Source: an archaeon (GTDB taxonomy: Archaea; Thermoproteota; Nitrososphaeria; Nitrososphaerales; Gagatemarchaeaceae). Taken from it: a stretch of 55,273 nt of DNA. The position numbers were made by a program, and so were the translations under genes. The notes under the pieces are model-generated. The model was not told the DNA's origin, did no database searches, and was given only the letters and a program-made list of their open reading frames with translations. Numbering within the stretch: position 1 is the first letter of the stretch; every line of letters begins with the position of its first letter. The DNA lies in NCBI GenBank assembly GCA_021811485.1, contig JAJZOO010000002.1:1-55273 (forward strand). Reading direction: 5' to 3'. Below are positions 15,273-24,520 of this stretch, piece after piece.

Positions 15273-16961
15273 TTGAGGAATGCCGAGGTCGCCGAGCTCC
15301 TAGACAGGCTTGGGGAGCTCGTGGAGGCCGCCGGAGAGGACAGGTTCAAGGTGATTGCCTACCACAGGGCGGCTGCCAGCTTGAGGAACATGGACGAAGA
15401 CGTCGAGCAAGCCTGGAAGGAGAGGCGACTGGAGGACATCCGGTATGTGGGGGAAGGCATAGCCAGGAAGATCGACGAGTACCTCAGGACAGGGAGGCTC
15501 GAGCTCCTGGAGCGGATGAAGGCGAAGGTTCCTCCGGGGGTGCCGAAGCTCATGAAGATCCAGGGGATAGGGCCGAGGACCGCGTACCACCTCTCCCACG
15601 ACCTTGGGATAGCGAGCGTCGAAGATCTGAAGTCAGCCCTGGAGTCAGGGAGACTCGACTCAGAGTTTGGGCCCACGGCCAGGGGGTCGTTCGCGGTTGG
15701 AATCGAGAAGCTCGCAAGCTTCGAGAAGCGGATGCTCATCCCCGAGGCCGAGGGGGAGTTCCAGAAGCTGGCATCCTACTTTGGGGCCCTGGGAATCGAA
15801 GTGAGGATGGCCGGGAGCCTGAGGCGAGGGAAGAGCACGGTCGGGGACATAGACCTGCTCTCCACCGACCAGAGGGCGGTCGACGCCTTGGCCGAGTGCC
15901 CGGGCGCGGACCAGGTCCTTGAGAGGGGCCCAAAGAGGACGAGCGTGAAGCTCGGGAGCGGGGTGCAGGTGGACGTCAGGCTGTTCGCGCCTGAAGAGTA
16001 CGGCGCTGCGCTGGTCTACTTCACCGGCTCGAAGGACCACAACATAGCGCTCAGGAGCCTGGCGATGGGCAAAGGGTGGAAGCTGAACGAATACGGCCTC
16101 TTCGACAAGGATGGGAAAAGGCTGGCGGGCGGCACCGAGGAGGAGGTATACAGCAAGCTCGGGATGCGGTACATACCCCCTGAGATGAGAGAGAACAGGG
16201 GGGAGGTGGAGGCCTCGCTCAGGGACGAGCTCCCTGACCTCGTCGCCTTCGACGACATCAAGGGGGACCTGCAGATGCACACGACCTGGAGCGATGGGTC
16301 GGTCGACCTGGGAGGGATGGCGAAGGCGGCAAAGGAGAGGGGGTACGAGTACATCGCTGTCACCGACCACTCGATGTCGGTGAGGGTGGCAAACGGGCTG
16401 TCCGAAGAGCGGTTCCGTAGGCAGTGGAAGGAGATTGACAGGCTGAATGGCGAGCTGGCGCCCTTCAGGATACTCAAGGGCGTCGAGGTGGAGATCAAGA
16501 GCGACGGGTCCCTCGACTTTGACAGGAGCTTCCTCGACGGGTTCGACATCGTCGGGGCGTCCCTGCACCAGAACTTCAGCCAGAGCCCCGACAAGCTGAC
16601 CGCGAGGGCGCTCAGCGCCCTGAGCCACCCCTCCGTGGACTTCCTGTGCCACCCCACCAACAGGCTCATCGGGAGGAGGGAAGGGAACCCCATTGACCTC
16701 CGCAAGGTCTTAGCGGCGGCGAAGGAGAATGGAAAGATGCTCGAGGTGGACGGGCAACCTAAGAGGCTGGACCTCGACGACGTCTGGGCGAGGAGGGCCA
16801 TGGAAGAAGGGGTCCCCGTGCTCGTGGATTCGGACGCCCACTCCGTGGGGGAGCTGGACAACATCGGGTACGGGGTGACGGTGGCGAGGAGGGCCTGGAT
16901 GAAGGCGGGGGACGTCGCGAACACGAGGAAACTGAAGGGCTTCCTGAGATACCTCAGCTGA
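15273..16961 (+). CDS. polX: Family X DNA polymerase with PHP domain
   Basis: This repair polymerase has about 562 residues. It carries a helix-hairpin-helix 8-kDa-like domain (EDRFKVIAYHRAAASL...RYVGEGIARKIDEYL), a second HhH (KLMKIQGIGPRTAYHL) and the nucleotidyltransferase site AGSLRRGKSTVGDIDLL, with GD-x-D as catalytic acids. The C-terminal PHP domain, from DLQMHTTWSDGS, contains HTTWSDG, TDHS, KGVEVEI, LHQNF, HPTNR and DSDAHS, typical of a 3'-5' exonuclease/AP-endonuclease. The TTG at 15273 gives MRNAEVAELL, which matches the usual N terminus and the TATA spacing better than the ATG at 15264. A role in base-excision repair is expected. Confidence 0.95.
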   Translation: MRNAEVAELLDRLGELVEAAGEDRFKVIAYHRAAASLRNMDEDVEQAWKERRLEDIRYVGEGIARKIDEYLRTGRLELLERMKAKVPPGVPKLMKIQGIGPRTAYHLSHDLGIASVEDLKSALESGRLDSEFGPTARGSFAVGIEKLASFEKRMLIPEAEGEFQKLASYFGALGIEVRMAGSLRRGKSTVGDIDLLSTDQRAVDALAECPGADQVLERGPKRTSVKLGSGVQVDVRLFAPEEYGAALVYFTGSKDHNIALRSLAMGKGWKLNEYGLFDKDGKRLAGGTEEEVYSKLGMRYIPPEMRENRGEVEASLRDELPDLVAFDDIKGDLQMHTTWSDGSVDLGGMAKAAKERGYEYIAVTDHSMSVRVANGLSEERFRRQWKEIDRLNGELAPFRILKGVEVEIKSDGSLDFDRSFLDGFDIVGASLHQNFSQSPDKLTARALSALSHPSVDFLCHPTNRLIGRREGNPIDLRKVLAAAKENGKMLEVDGQPKRLDLDDVWARRAMEEGVPVLVDSDAHSVGELDNIGYGVTVARRAWMKAGDVANTRKLKGFLRYLS

Positions 16962-17004
16962 CTCCATTCCAACGTTAATAACTCAAGCCTGATGCGCGGG
17001 CCGT

Positions 17005-17104
17005 GCGGGGGTAGCTAAGCCTGGCCAACAGCAGGGGACTTAAGCGACCTTTCGTGGAGATCCCCTCCCTCAGGGGTTCGTGGGTTCGAATCCCATCCCC
17101 CGCA
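17005..17104 (+). tRNA. tRNA-Leu (TAA) with a 15-nt intron
   Basis: Acceptor GCGGGGG pairs with CCCCCGC (17097-17103), with discriminator A. The T arm is GTGGG-TTCGAAT-CCCAT. The anticodon stem is GGGGA/TCCCC and the loop begins CT-TAA-G. A CCC-TCA-GGG variable arm makes it a type II tRNA, and the discriminator A favours Leu over Ser. The intron is about 17045-17059, at the canonical 37/38 site, with an internal CGA/TCG hairpin. The bulge-helix-bulge is less regular than in tRNA-Arg. A TATA-like GTTAATAA is centred about 27 nt upstream. Confidence 0.9.
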
Positions 17105-17240
17105 TCCACAGCGTGAGCCCAGGGGTGATGGCACTTCGTGTTTGGGGGCCTGAAGAGCGCGAACCGAGGCCGGGTCTGAGCAGCGTCTGGACCGCCCAAC
17201 CAATCTTAAATCGCCAGAGGATGCTGCTCCAAGAGGAGCC

Positions 17241-19271
17241 ATGACTGACTCGCGGTCAGACGTCGCTGGTGGGCACATAGCGGTACACTGGAAGGAAGAG
17301 CCGCTCCTGGACCCGCCCGCTTCCTTCGTCGCCCAGGCGAACATGAGAGACAGGAGCATCCTGGAGCGCTTCTCTGAGAGGAACTTCCCCGAGTGCTTCA
17401 GGGAGTACGCGGACCTTCTGACATGGGACCAGGGCTGGCACACCACACTGGACGCGTCCGACCCCCCATTCTGGAAATGGTTCGTCGGCGGGAGGCTCAA
17501 CGCATCGTACAATTGTGTAGACAGGCACCTGCCGAAGTACGGGAACAAGGCGGCCATAATCTGGGTCCCAGAGCCCGAGGACGAGGCGCACCGGGTTGTC
17601 ACATACCAGGAGCTATACAGGAGGGTCAACGAGTTCGCCCTCGTACTTCATGGCCTGGGACTCCGGGCGGGCGACAGGGTCACCTTTCACCTCCCCATGG
17701 TCCCCGAGCTCCCCGTCTCCATGCTCGCCTGCGCCAGGCTCGGCGTCATCCACAACCAGGTCTTCGGAGGGTTCAGCGCCAGGGCTTGCGCGGAGCGGAT
17801 TGAGGACTCGAAGAGCACCGTCCTGGTGACCATTGACGGCTACCACAGGAACGGGGGAGTCATCGACAAGAAGAAGGAGGCCGACATCGCGGTGGAAGAG
17901 GCGGCGAAGCTCGGAGCGCAGGTCGAGAAGGTCCTCGTCTGGCGACGTCACGCGGGGAGGTATCTCTCGAATTCGCCCATGATCGAGGGCCGTGACTTCT
18001 TCGTCGACGAGCTGTCGACACGGTTCCAAGGCAAGACGATTTCTCCCGTCTCCATGGACTCGGAGGCGCCACTCTTCCTGATGTACACCAGCGGCTCCAC
18101 CGGGAGGCCAAAGGGGGCCCAGCACAGGACCGGTGGGTATCTGGCTTACGTCGCCGCCACTTCGAAGTACGTCCAGGACATCCACCCGGAGGACGTCTAC
18201 TGGTGCTTCGCAGACATAGGGTGGATCACGGGCCACTCCTACATCGTATACGGCCCCCTCGCCCTGGCGGCGACCACCGTGATGTATGAAGGGGTGCCGC
18301 TCTACCCGGACGCCGGGAGGCCCTGGAGGATCGCGGAAAGGCTCGGGGTGAACATATTCCACACGGCGCCTACCACCATCAGGATGCTCAGGAAGTCCGG
18401 GCCTGGTGAGCCCGAGAAGTACGACTATCACTTCAAGGCGATGACGACGGTGGGCGAACCCATAGAGCCGGAGACCTGGAGGTGGTTCCACGAAGTGGTC
18501 GGGAAGAGGGAGGCGGTGATCACCGACACCTGGTGGCAGACGGAGACCGGGGGGTTCCTCTGCTCGACCCTCCCGGCGGTCAGCCCCATGAAGCCCGGGA
18601 GCGCCGGGCCAGGGATGCCGGGCATCTACCCGGTGATTCTCGATGAGGACGGCGCCGCAATCCCTGCAGGCGAGAACAGGGCCGGGAACCTCTGCATCCG
18701 CAACCCCTGGCCTGGCATAATGCAGACCGTCTGGGGAGACCCAGACAGGTTCGTCAGGACGTACTACTCGAAGTACAACAGGGACAAGGAGAGCAAGGAC
18801 TGGCGGGACTGGCCTTACTTCGCTGGTGACGGAGCGGTGCTTGCTTCTGACGGGTACCTCCGCATACTCGGCAGGGTGGACGATGTGATCAAGGTCGCAG
18901 GCCACAGGCTCGGGACGAAGGAGCTGGAGAACGCGGTCCTGACCACCCCGGACGTGGCCGAAGCCGCGGCCATAGCTATGTCCGATGAGCTCCGCGGCCA
19001 CGTCCCGGTAGTCTACGTTGCGCTGAAGCCAGGGAGCTCCCCCGCCAAGGGAATTGAGGATCTCGTCAAAGAGAACGTGGTGAAGCAGCTGGGGCCCATC
19101 GCGAGGCCGAGGTTCGTCTACATCGTCCCCGACCTCCCGAAGACGAGGTCGGGAAAGATCATGAGGCGCGTCCTGGTCGCTATCTCGGACCGGAAGGACT
19201 ACGGGGACATCACCACCCTGGCGAACCCGGACGTCGTCGATGCCATCAGGAAGCAGGTGCAGTCAGCCTAG
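17241..19271 (+). CDS. acsA: Acetyl-CoA synthetase
   Basis: The 676-residue enzyme makes acetyl-CoA from acetate, ATP and CoA through acetyl-AMP. It has the ANL-superfamily motifs in order: the P-loop LMYTSGSTGRPKG, TDTWWQTETGG (typical of acetyl/propionyl-CoA synthetases), GDGAVLASDGYLRILGR, DDVIKVAGHRLGTKELE and KTRSGKIMRRVL, whose lysine is the regulated adenylation Lys. The Trp of TWWQTETGG is the residue that restricts the acyl pocket to acetate. TTAAAT (17206-17211) is the likely TATA box. A small hairpin, GCTCC-AAGA-GGAGC, immediately precedes the ATG. Its product would feed the citrate synthase encoded at 6.3-7.5 kb. Confidence 0.95.
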   Translation: MTDSRSDVAGGHIAVHWKEEPLLDPPASFVAQANMRDRSILERFSERNFPECFREYADLLTWDQGWHTTLDASDPPFWKWFVGGRLNASYNCVDRHLPKYGNKAAIIWVPEPEDEAHRVVTYQELYRRVNEFALVLHGLGLRAGDRVTFHLPMVPELPVSMLACARLGVIHNQVFGGFSARACAERIEDSKSTVLVTIDGYHRNGGVIDKKKEADIAVEEAAKLGAQVEKVLVWRRHAGRYLSNSPMIEGRDFFVDELSTRFQGKTISPVSMDSEAPLFLMYTSGSTGRPKGAQHRTGGYLAYVAATSKYVQDIHPEDVYWCFADIGWITGHSYIVYGPLALAATTVMYEGVPLYPDAGRPWRIAERLGVNIFHTAPTTIRMLRKSGPGEPEKYDYHFKAMTTVGEPIEPETWRWFHEVVGKREAVITDTWWQTETGGFLCSTLPAVSPMKPGSAGPGMPGIYPVILDEDGAAIPAGENRAGNLCIRNPWPGIMQTVWGDPDRFVRTYYSKYNRDKESKDWRDWPYFAGDGAVLASDGYLRILGRVDDVIKVAGHRLGTKELENAVLTTPDVAEAAAIAMSDELRGHVPVVYVALKPGSSPAKGIEDLVKENVVKQLGPIARPRFVYIVPDLPKTRSGKIMRRVLVAISDRKDYGDITTLANPDVVDAIRKQVQSA

Positions 19272-19481
19272 ACCCAGGGGGAGCTGGGCTGAGGATATGC
19301 ACGGCATCCGAGTGAAGGCAGGACGACCGCCCTCCCGCGTCCCGTCTGCAAGGGCCGAGCCCGGGGGGACGAGAGACAATGAGGTAGAGAGTCATGGCAG
19401 CGGCCCCTCGGGAAGACCGAAGCGAGATGCAGAAATCACGGACGTCGATTCCTTTTATCCATCCCCCTCGGCGTGCTCCCC

Positions 19482-20672
19482 ATGGACTTCCTAGCCGAAG
19501 CTAAGAAGATCGAGCCCGAGATTATCAGGACCAGGAGGGCGCTTCACCAGCACCCGGAGCTGTCGTACCACGAGGTCTGGACATCGAAGTTCGTCTCCGA
19601 CAGGTTGGAGGCGCTGGGCATCCATGTGCGGAGAGGGGTAGGAGGCAACGGAGTGGTAGGCACCCTGAAGGGGGGCGTTGACGGGAAGGTTGTCGCCCTA
19701 AGGGCCGACATGGACGCTCTCCCCATCACCGAGGCTGCCGACGTGGGCTTCAGGTCGAAGATCGACGGGGTGATGCACGCCTGCGGCCACGACACGCACA
19801 TGGCGATGCTGCTTGGGGCCGCAGAGATCTTGGCCCGGGCCCAGGCGGAGCTGCACGGAACCGTGAAGTTCCTTTTCCAACCTGCCGAGGAGCACGGAGG
19901 GAGGGGCGGCGCGCTCCCCATGATAGAGGACGGGGCCATGCTCGACCCGAAGGTAGACTACGTCTTCGGGCTGCACATCGATGGAGACAGGAAGGCGGGA
20001 GAGTTTGGGGTAAGAGGGGGACCGGTGATGGCTGCCCCGGACACCTTCAAGATCAGGATCGAGGGCAGGGGAGGCCACGGGTCTGCCCCCCACAAGACCA
20101 TAGACCCCGTCTACATCGCGGCCAACGTCATCCTCGGCTTGCAGGGTATATCTTCAAGGATGATGGACCCGGTCCGCCCCTTTGTCATCACAGTCGGATC
20201 AGTCCACGCAGGGACGAAGGAGAACATCATCCCCGACTACGCTGAGCTCGAGGGTACCATCAGGACCCTAGATGAGGCGACCAGGAAGTCGGCCAAGAGG
20301 AAAGTGGCCGGGGTCGTCGGCGGGCTCTGCAGGTCATTCGGAGGTTCGGCCCACGTCGAGTTCGAGGCCGACGCCTATCCTGTGACAGTGAACGACCCCA
20401 AGACAACGGAACGGGCCGTCAAGGTCCTTCAGAGGATACGCGGGACAAGGGTGAAGAGGATGGAGCCCATCCTCGGGGGGGAAGACTTCTCCAGGTTCCT
20501 GCAGAAGTCGCCCGGGACGTTCTACTTCCTGGGGGCGGCGAACCCGGCGAAGGGATGCGTCTATCCGAACCACAGCTCGAAGTTCAAGGCCGACGAGGAC
20601 GTGCTGAAGTATGGCGCCGCGTCCCTCGCGATGCTCGCCTTCGAGTTCGGCAGCCAAGGCACGCCCAGGTGA
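19482..20672 (+). CDS. M20-family amidohydrolase (N-acyl-amino acid/hippurate hydrolase type)
   Basis: The protein of about 396 residues belongs to the M20D group of metal-dependent amidohydrolases. The signatures are RRALHQHPELSYHE, ALRADMDALPI, HACGHDTHMAMLLGAA, FLFQPAEEHGGRGG, a dimerisation segment with GGHGSAPH, and the final LGGEDFSRFLQKSPGTFYFLG. They cleave N-acylated amino acids or aminoacyl conjugates. I choose the ATG at 19482, about 27 nt after CTTTTATC, over the GTG at 19473. The metallo-beta-lactamase gene begins directly at its stop codon, so the two form an operon. Confidence 0.9.
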   Translation: MDFLAEAKKIEPEIIRTRRALHQHPELSYHEVWTSKFVSDRLEALGIHVRRGVGGNGVVGTLKGGVDGKVVALRADMDALPITEAADVGFRSKIDGVMHACGHDTHMAMLLGAAEILARAQAELHGTVKFLFQPAEEHGGRGGALPMIEDGAMLDPKVDYVFGLHIDGDRKAGEFGVRGGPVMAAPDTFKIRIEGRGGHGSAPHKTIDPVYIAANVILGLQGISSRMMDPVRPFVITVGSVHAGTKENIIPDYAELEGTIRTLDEATRKSAKRKVAGVVGGLCRSFGGSAHVEFEADAYPVTVNDPKTTERAVKVLQRIRGTRVKRMEPILGGEDFSRFLQKSPGTFYFLGAANPAKGCVYPNHSSKFKADEDVLKYGAASLAMLAFEFGSQGTPR

Positions 20673-21581
20673 ATTGGCGCGTACGCAAAGAAGGTCTCCG
20701 AACGAGTCTACCTGCTTGACACCTACGCGCTTGGGATACCAGGGACGGTAGGAGCTTACCTGCTGAAGGGTCAGAAGCCTGCGCTCATCGACTGTGGCTA
20801 CGCTACCTCCCACGAGAGCGTCCTGAAGGGGTTGGCCGAGGTCGGGGTCATGCCCTCGGACGTGAGGTATGTCATCCCGACCCATGTACACCTGGACCAC
20901 GCGGGTGCCGCGGGGAGGCTCCTGAGGGAGATGCCCAACGCAGAGGTGATAGCCCATGAGAGGGGGGTCCCCCACCTGGTCGACCCCGCGAAGCTCATCG
21001 AGAGCTCCACCAGGGTCTTCGGTGAGTCCATCATGGCCCTATACGGCCGCCCTGACCCGGTCCCCGCAGAAAGGGTGAGGGGGGTCGGGGAGGAGGAGCA
21101 CCTCGACCTCGGGGCCGGCCTCAGCGTCACCATAATACACGCCCCCGGACACGCGCCCCACCAGGTGTCCGTCCTCGTGGACGGCAGCCGCTCCCTTCTG
21201 ACTGCTGACGCGGTCGGGATCGTGTACCCGGGGCTCAGCGCGCTGATACCAACCACGCCCCCTCCCAGCTTCAACCCGTCGCAGCTGGTGGCCACCATAG
21301 GCGCGCTGAGGCAGATGTCCCCCGGGGAGCTGCTCGTCCCGCACTTCGGCGCCAGGAGCGATGTCGACTGGGTGTTCGACCGGACGGCGGAGCTGGTGGA
21401 GTCCTGGGTGGACCAGGTGAGCCGCATGCGGAAGCTGAAGATGGGCCTCGACCAGGCAGCCGAGTCCATGGAGAAGGCGGTGGCCAGTGACGCGGGGGTA
21501 GGAGATCTCCCCATCTATGCGAAGGTGTCGGTGAGGACCTCAGTGATGGGGATCATGCATTATCTCGACAAGAACCCTTGA
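20673..21581 (+). CDS. Metallo-beta-lactamase fold hydrolase, probable ATT start
   Basis: Homology-like sequence runs from directly after the TGA of the upstream gene (20670-20672): AYAKKVSERVYLLDTYALGI, then AYLLKGQKPALIDCGYATSH and the metal site THVHLDHAG (H71, H73, D75, H76), and later HAPGHAPHQVSVL. The first strands of the fold lie before the first conventional start (TTG at 20832). No ATG, GTG or TTG exists in frame upstream of that. I therefore give the full 302-codon frame, starting at ATT (20673) or possibly CTG (20709). The substrate is unknown; glyoxalase II-like thioesters are one option. It follows the amidohydrolase. Confidence 0.75.
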   Translation: MGAYAKKVSERVYLLDTYALGIPGTVGAYLLKGQKPALIDCGYATSHESVLKGLAEVGVMPSDVRYVIPTHVHLDHAGAAGRLLREMPNAEVIAHERGVPHLVDPAKLIESSTRVFGESIMALYGRPDPVPAERVRGVGEEEHLDLGAGLSVTIIHAPGHAPHQVSVLVDGSRSLLTADAVGIVYPGLSALIPTTPPPSFNPSQLVATIGALRQMSPGELLVPHFGARSDVDWVFDRTAELVESWVDQVSRMRKLKMGLDQAAESMEKAVASDAGVGDLPIYAKVSVRTSVMGIMHYLDKNP

Positions 21582-21606
21582 ATAACGTGGGCGGCCGCCG
21601 CGCGTT

Positions 21607-22434
21607 GTGCCTCTGGTCTACGCGTGCATAGCACCCCACGGAGGAGAGACGGTCCCTGCCCTCGCGGGCAGGAAGCTCCGGTTGTTCCGACCGACCAGGG
21701 ACGGCATGAAGTCGCTTGCATCGAGGATGGAGCGGTCAAAGCCCGACACCATAGTGATTGCCAGCCCCCACAACCTCAGGCTCCACAGGCATGTCGGGGT
21801 GGTGACGGCAGAGAATTCCTCCGGGTCCGTTACGGAAGGGAGGAAGACCATCAGGCTCAGGGCCAAGTGCGATGTAGCGTTCGCTCGGACGCTGGTCGAG
21901 GAGGCCGAGAGGGCAGGGCTCCCTGTCGCCGGAGCCACCTATGGGGTAAGCGAAGGTCCCCTCTCTGACCTGGCGATGGACTGGGGGACGCTCATCCCCC
22001 TCTGGTTCTTCCTCAGAGGGACAGGGCTGAAGAGCAAGATCGTGATAGTCGCTCCATCGAGGGGACTGCCCCTCCGCCTGAATTTCGAGTTCGGCAGGGT
22101 GATGGCGCGCGCAGCAGAGGCCGGGAGCAAGCGCGTAGCCTTCGTCGCCAGCGCGGACCAAGCTCACGCCCACAGGAGGAGCGGACCCTACGGCTACAGC
22201 CCCAGCGCGGCGCGGTATGACGAATTCGTGGTCGCTGCGGTCAATGGGGGAAGGCTCAGCTCGATTCTCGACCTGGAGCCCGGCTTCATAGACGAGGCGA
22301 AGCCCGACAGCCCCTGGCAGATGTCCATGCTCGCCGGAGCCCTTTCAGAGGTCCCGATGAAAGGGGAGGTGATCTCATACCAGGCACCCACCTACTACGG
22401 GATGCTCTGTGCGAGCTACTCCAGGAAGTCGTAG
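21607..22434 (+). CDS. LigB-type class III extradiol dioxygenase family protein
   Basis: The 275-residue protein resembles the catalytic LigB subunit family. It begins with YACIAPHGGE (metal-binding His), contains VIASPHNLRLHRHVGVV (second conserved His), DWGTLIPLWFF and VAFVASADQAHAHRRSGPYG, and ends with the APTYYGMLCASY stretch. Classical members cleave aromatic rings, but related archaeal proteins have other or unknown roles. The GTG start lies about 26 nt from a TATA-like TTGAATAA that overlaps the end of the metallo-beta-lactamase gene. Its last 19 nt overlap the convergent HAD gene. The function is not certain. Confidence 0.75.
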   Translation: MPLVYACIAPHGGETVPALAGRKLRLFRPTRDGMKSLASRMERSKPDTIVIASPHNLRLHRHVGVVTAENSSGSVTEGRKTIRLRAKCDVAFARTLVEEAERAGLPVAGATYGVSEGPLSDLAMDWGTLIPLWFFLRGTGLKSKIVIVAPSRGLPLRLNFEFGRVMARAAEAGSKRVAFVASADQAHAHRRSGPYGYSPSAARYDEFVVAAVNGGRLSSILDLEPGFIDEAKPDSPWQMSMLAGALSEVPMKGEVISYQAPTYYGMLCASYSRKS

Positions 22435-23117
22435 ATCCCTTCGAGGCCGCTGATCTTCGGGCAACCCATGTCCCCGTAGCTACCGTACCTGTCGAGGAGG
22501 ATCCCTGTCACGCCAGCGTTCCTCGCCCCCTTCACGTCGGCGTCATAGAGGTCCCCTATGTGTACCGCTTCGCCCGGTTCGGCGCCGGTCCCATGGAGCG
22601 CTATCCGGAATATGTCAGGGTTGGGCTTCGAGACGCCGACCACCCCTGAGACAACTACCACTGGGAAGTACTTCTCGAGGCCCAGGTCGGACACCGTGCC
22701 AGCCACGTCAGGGGGCGCGTTCGAGACGAGGGCCAGCTTGAAGCCGGCGTCGCTAAGTCGGCGGAGGGTCGGCTCGGCGTCGGGGTAGAGCTCCAGCGGT
22801 ATTGACTCCTGGACTTCGGGCCACATCTTACGCATCAGATGGGAGAGCCGTTCAGCCTCGGCGTCGGACGACCCGGGGAAGAGGTGCCTGAAGACCAAGG
22901 CGTCGAGCTGGCGGTAGGACTCCTCCGACTCCTCTGGGGTGAACCTCCTGTGCCCGTAGGCGAGGAGCCAGCCTGGCTCGACGGCGAAGTAGGCTGAGCG
23001 CACCTCGTCGGCGGTGGCAGAGTAGCCGCTGCCTGTAAGTATCCTGCTTATGATCCGGTCTCTCCTCATTACAAGGAGCGTCCCTCCTAGGTCGAAGAAG
23101 ACGGCCCTTTTCTTCAA
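22416..23117 (-). CDS. HAD-superfamily hydrolase
   Basis: The 233-residue phosphatase-like protein has motif I FFDLGGTLL. The nucleophile Asp is kept, while the usual second Asp is Gly, as in several HAD subgroups. It also has a helical cap (residues about 20-110), motif II LALVSNAPPDV, the lysine of VSKPNPDIF and the acidic motif HIGDLYDADVKGARNAG. The TTG start lies 28.5 nt from CTAAATAC on the minus strand, consistent with a leaderless mRNA. The substrate is unknown; loss of the motif I second Asp can alter phosphatase chemistry. Confidence 0.85.
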   Translation of the reverse strand: MKKRAVFFDLGGTLLVMRRDRIISRILTGSGYSATADEVRSAYFAVEPGWLLAYGHRRFTPEESEESYRQLDALVFRHLFPGSSDAEAERLSHLMRKMWPEVQESIPLELYPDAEPTLRRLSDAGFKLALVSNAPPDVAGTVSDLGLEKYFPVVVVSGVVGVSKPNPDIFRIALHGTGAEPGEAVHIGDLYDADVKGARNAGVTGILLDRYGSYGDMGCPKISGLEGIYDFLE

Positions 23118-23172
23118 TCTGAAGCTTGATGCGCCAGGCGGCTAAATACTTTCGGCGGGAACCAGCGCCGTG

Positions 23173-23583
23173 CTACCCCCCGAAGATGGGGATGTAGGGG
23201 GTCACAAGCATGCTGAACAGGAGGAGCGCGAGGACGGTCAGCGTGATGTAGACGTAGGTCCTGTTGTGCTCGGCCGCGAAGAGGAAGATGGAGAAGAGCA
23301 CCCTCGAGACGGGAGTCGCAAGAAGGAGCAGCACTCCCAGCTCTATTATCGCCATCGGCGCACCCGAGGCGAGGCCGGCAGTGAGGCTGTTGAAGGTGAC
23401 CGGGAAGGAGCCGTGGGGCACCTGATTGGGGTTGTAAGTGAGGAAAGAGCCAGACTGTGAGAAGGCCGCGTGGGCTGCGAGAAGGGCTGTTCCGACCACG
23501 ATGACTGCGCCAGAGAGCAACACGCCATACCTTAGCACCTTGCTGATGACGGTGTTCATCGAGTCAGGGTCGCTCAGGTTCAT
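23173..23583 (-). CDS. DUF1634-family membrane protein
   Basis: The 136-residue protein has three hydrophobic helices: VLRYGVLLSGAVIVVGTALL, MAIIELGVLLLLATPVSRVL and a C-terminal helix YVYITLTVLALLLFSML. The segment ATPVSRVLFSIFLF is typical of the DUF1634 family, whose members are usually encoded beside TauE/SafE exporters, as here. It starts 30 nt after the exporter gene ends and is probably an accessory subunit, though its biochemical role is not known. Confidence 0.8.
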   Translation of the reverse strand: MNLSDPDSMNTVISKVLRYGVLLSGAVIVVGTALLAAHAAFSQSGSFLTYNPNQVPHGSFPVTFNSLTAGLASGAPMAIIELGVLLLLATPVSRVLFSIFLFAAEHNRTYVYITLTVLALLLFSMLVTPYIPIFGG

Positions 23584-23613
23584 GGCCGCACCCTCCGCGG
23601 GGCACCGAGCAGC

Positions 23614-24450
23614 TCAGATGCCAAGGGCCCTCAACACCATCTCCAGCCCCGCTATGGCGAGGACTAGGGCGAATATCTTCCTGACGGTCGGGTTCCTTGC
23701 CCTGGTGAGCACCCGGGCCCCCATGGAGGCGCCGATGAGTATCCCAATGGCGACGGGCGCCACTATGATCGGGTTGACGTCTCCCCTGACGAAGTAAATC
23801 CCGGCGCTGGCGGCAGCGGTGACTCCGATCATGAAGTTAGAGGTCGTGGTCGACACCTTCATGGGGAGCTTCATCGCCAGATCCATGGAGAGGACCTTGA
23901 ATGTCCCACTCCCTATGCCCAGGAGCCCAGAAATCAGCCCGGCCACCACCATGCCGGCGAGCCCCTCGGCTGGGCGGGTGGCGTTGTAGTTCACCGTCGA
24001 GCCGTCCGTCTCCACGTATGAGCCTGTGAGCTTGAGCTTCTTCGAGAGCCCCGTCAGCTCGGGGGGGACGGGGATGTCCTCGCCAATCTTGCGGACCAGC
24101 GGGAGGAGGGAGACGAGGAGGATGACGCCGAAAATGAGCTCAAGGGCGACGGAGTTTACGTAGGTGGCGATCAGCGCGCCTGTGATGGCCCCCGCCGTCG
24201 TCCCCAGCTCGAGGAACATCCCGACCCTCAGGTTGGTCATTTTGTCCTTGACGTAGGTAGCCGCGGCGCCGCTGGAGGTCGCTATCACAGACACGATGCT
24301 CGCGCCTATCGCGTAGTGGATGTTCACTCCCAGCCCGATGGTCAGCATTGGGATGACGACGACGCCCCCTCCGAGCCCCACGAGGGAGCCGATGACCCCG
24401 GCGACGATAGAAGCCAGGAATAATATGACCATGAGTTCTAGGACAAGCAA
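23614..24450 (-). CDS. TauE/SafE-family exporter (sulfite/sulfonate type)
   Basis: The 278-residue protein has about eight membrane helices in two repeats, each with the family motif: VIGSLVGLGGGVVVIPMLTI and GLISGLLGIGSGTFKVLSM. Members export sulfite, sulfoacetate or other organosulfur anions. The TTG start at 24450 is preceded by GGGAGGAG, one of the few clear Shine-Dalgarno sequences in this window. Another possible start is the ATG at 24432. It forms an operon with the DUF1634 gene. The substrate is not determined. Confidence 0.88.
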   Translation of the reverse strand: MLVLELMVILFLASIVAGVIGSLVGLGGGVVVIPMLTIGLGVNIHYAIGASIVSVIATSSGAAATYVKDKMTNLRVGMFLELGTTAGAITGALIATYVNSVALELIFGVILLVSLLPLVRKIGEDIPVPPELTGLSKKLKLTGSYVETDGSTVNYNATRPAEGLAGMVVAGLISGLLGIGSGTFKVLSMDLAMKLPMKVSTTTSNFMIGVTAAASAGIYFVRGDVNPIIVAPVAIGILIGASMGARVLTRARNPTVRKIFALVLAIAGLEMVLRALGI

Positions 24451-24520
24451 GCTTGCTCCTCCCCTTTTGCGAAGGTAGTTACGCGTTTTTCTCGGTCACA
24501 AAAGGTGACATGAGGGCAGG

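Noticed and set aside
20832-21581. Metallo-beta-lactamase starting at the TTG at 20832
   Set aside because: This removes the first strands of the fold, including LIDCGYATSH, which clearly belong to the family.
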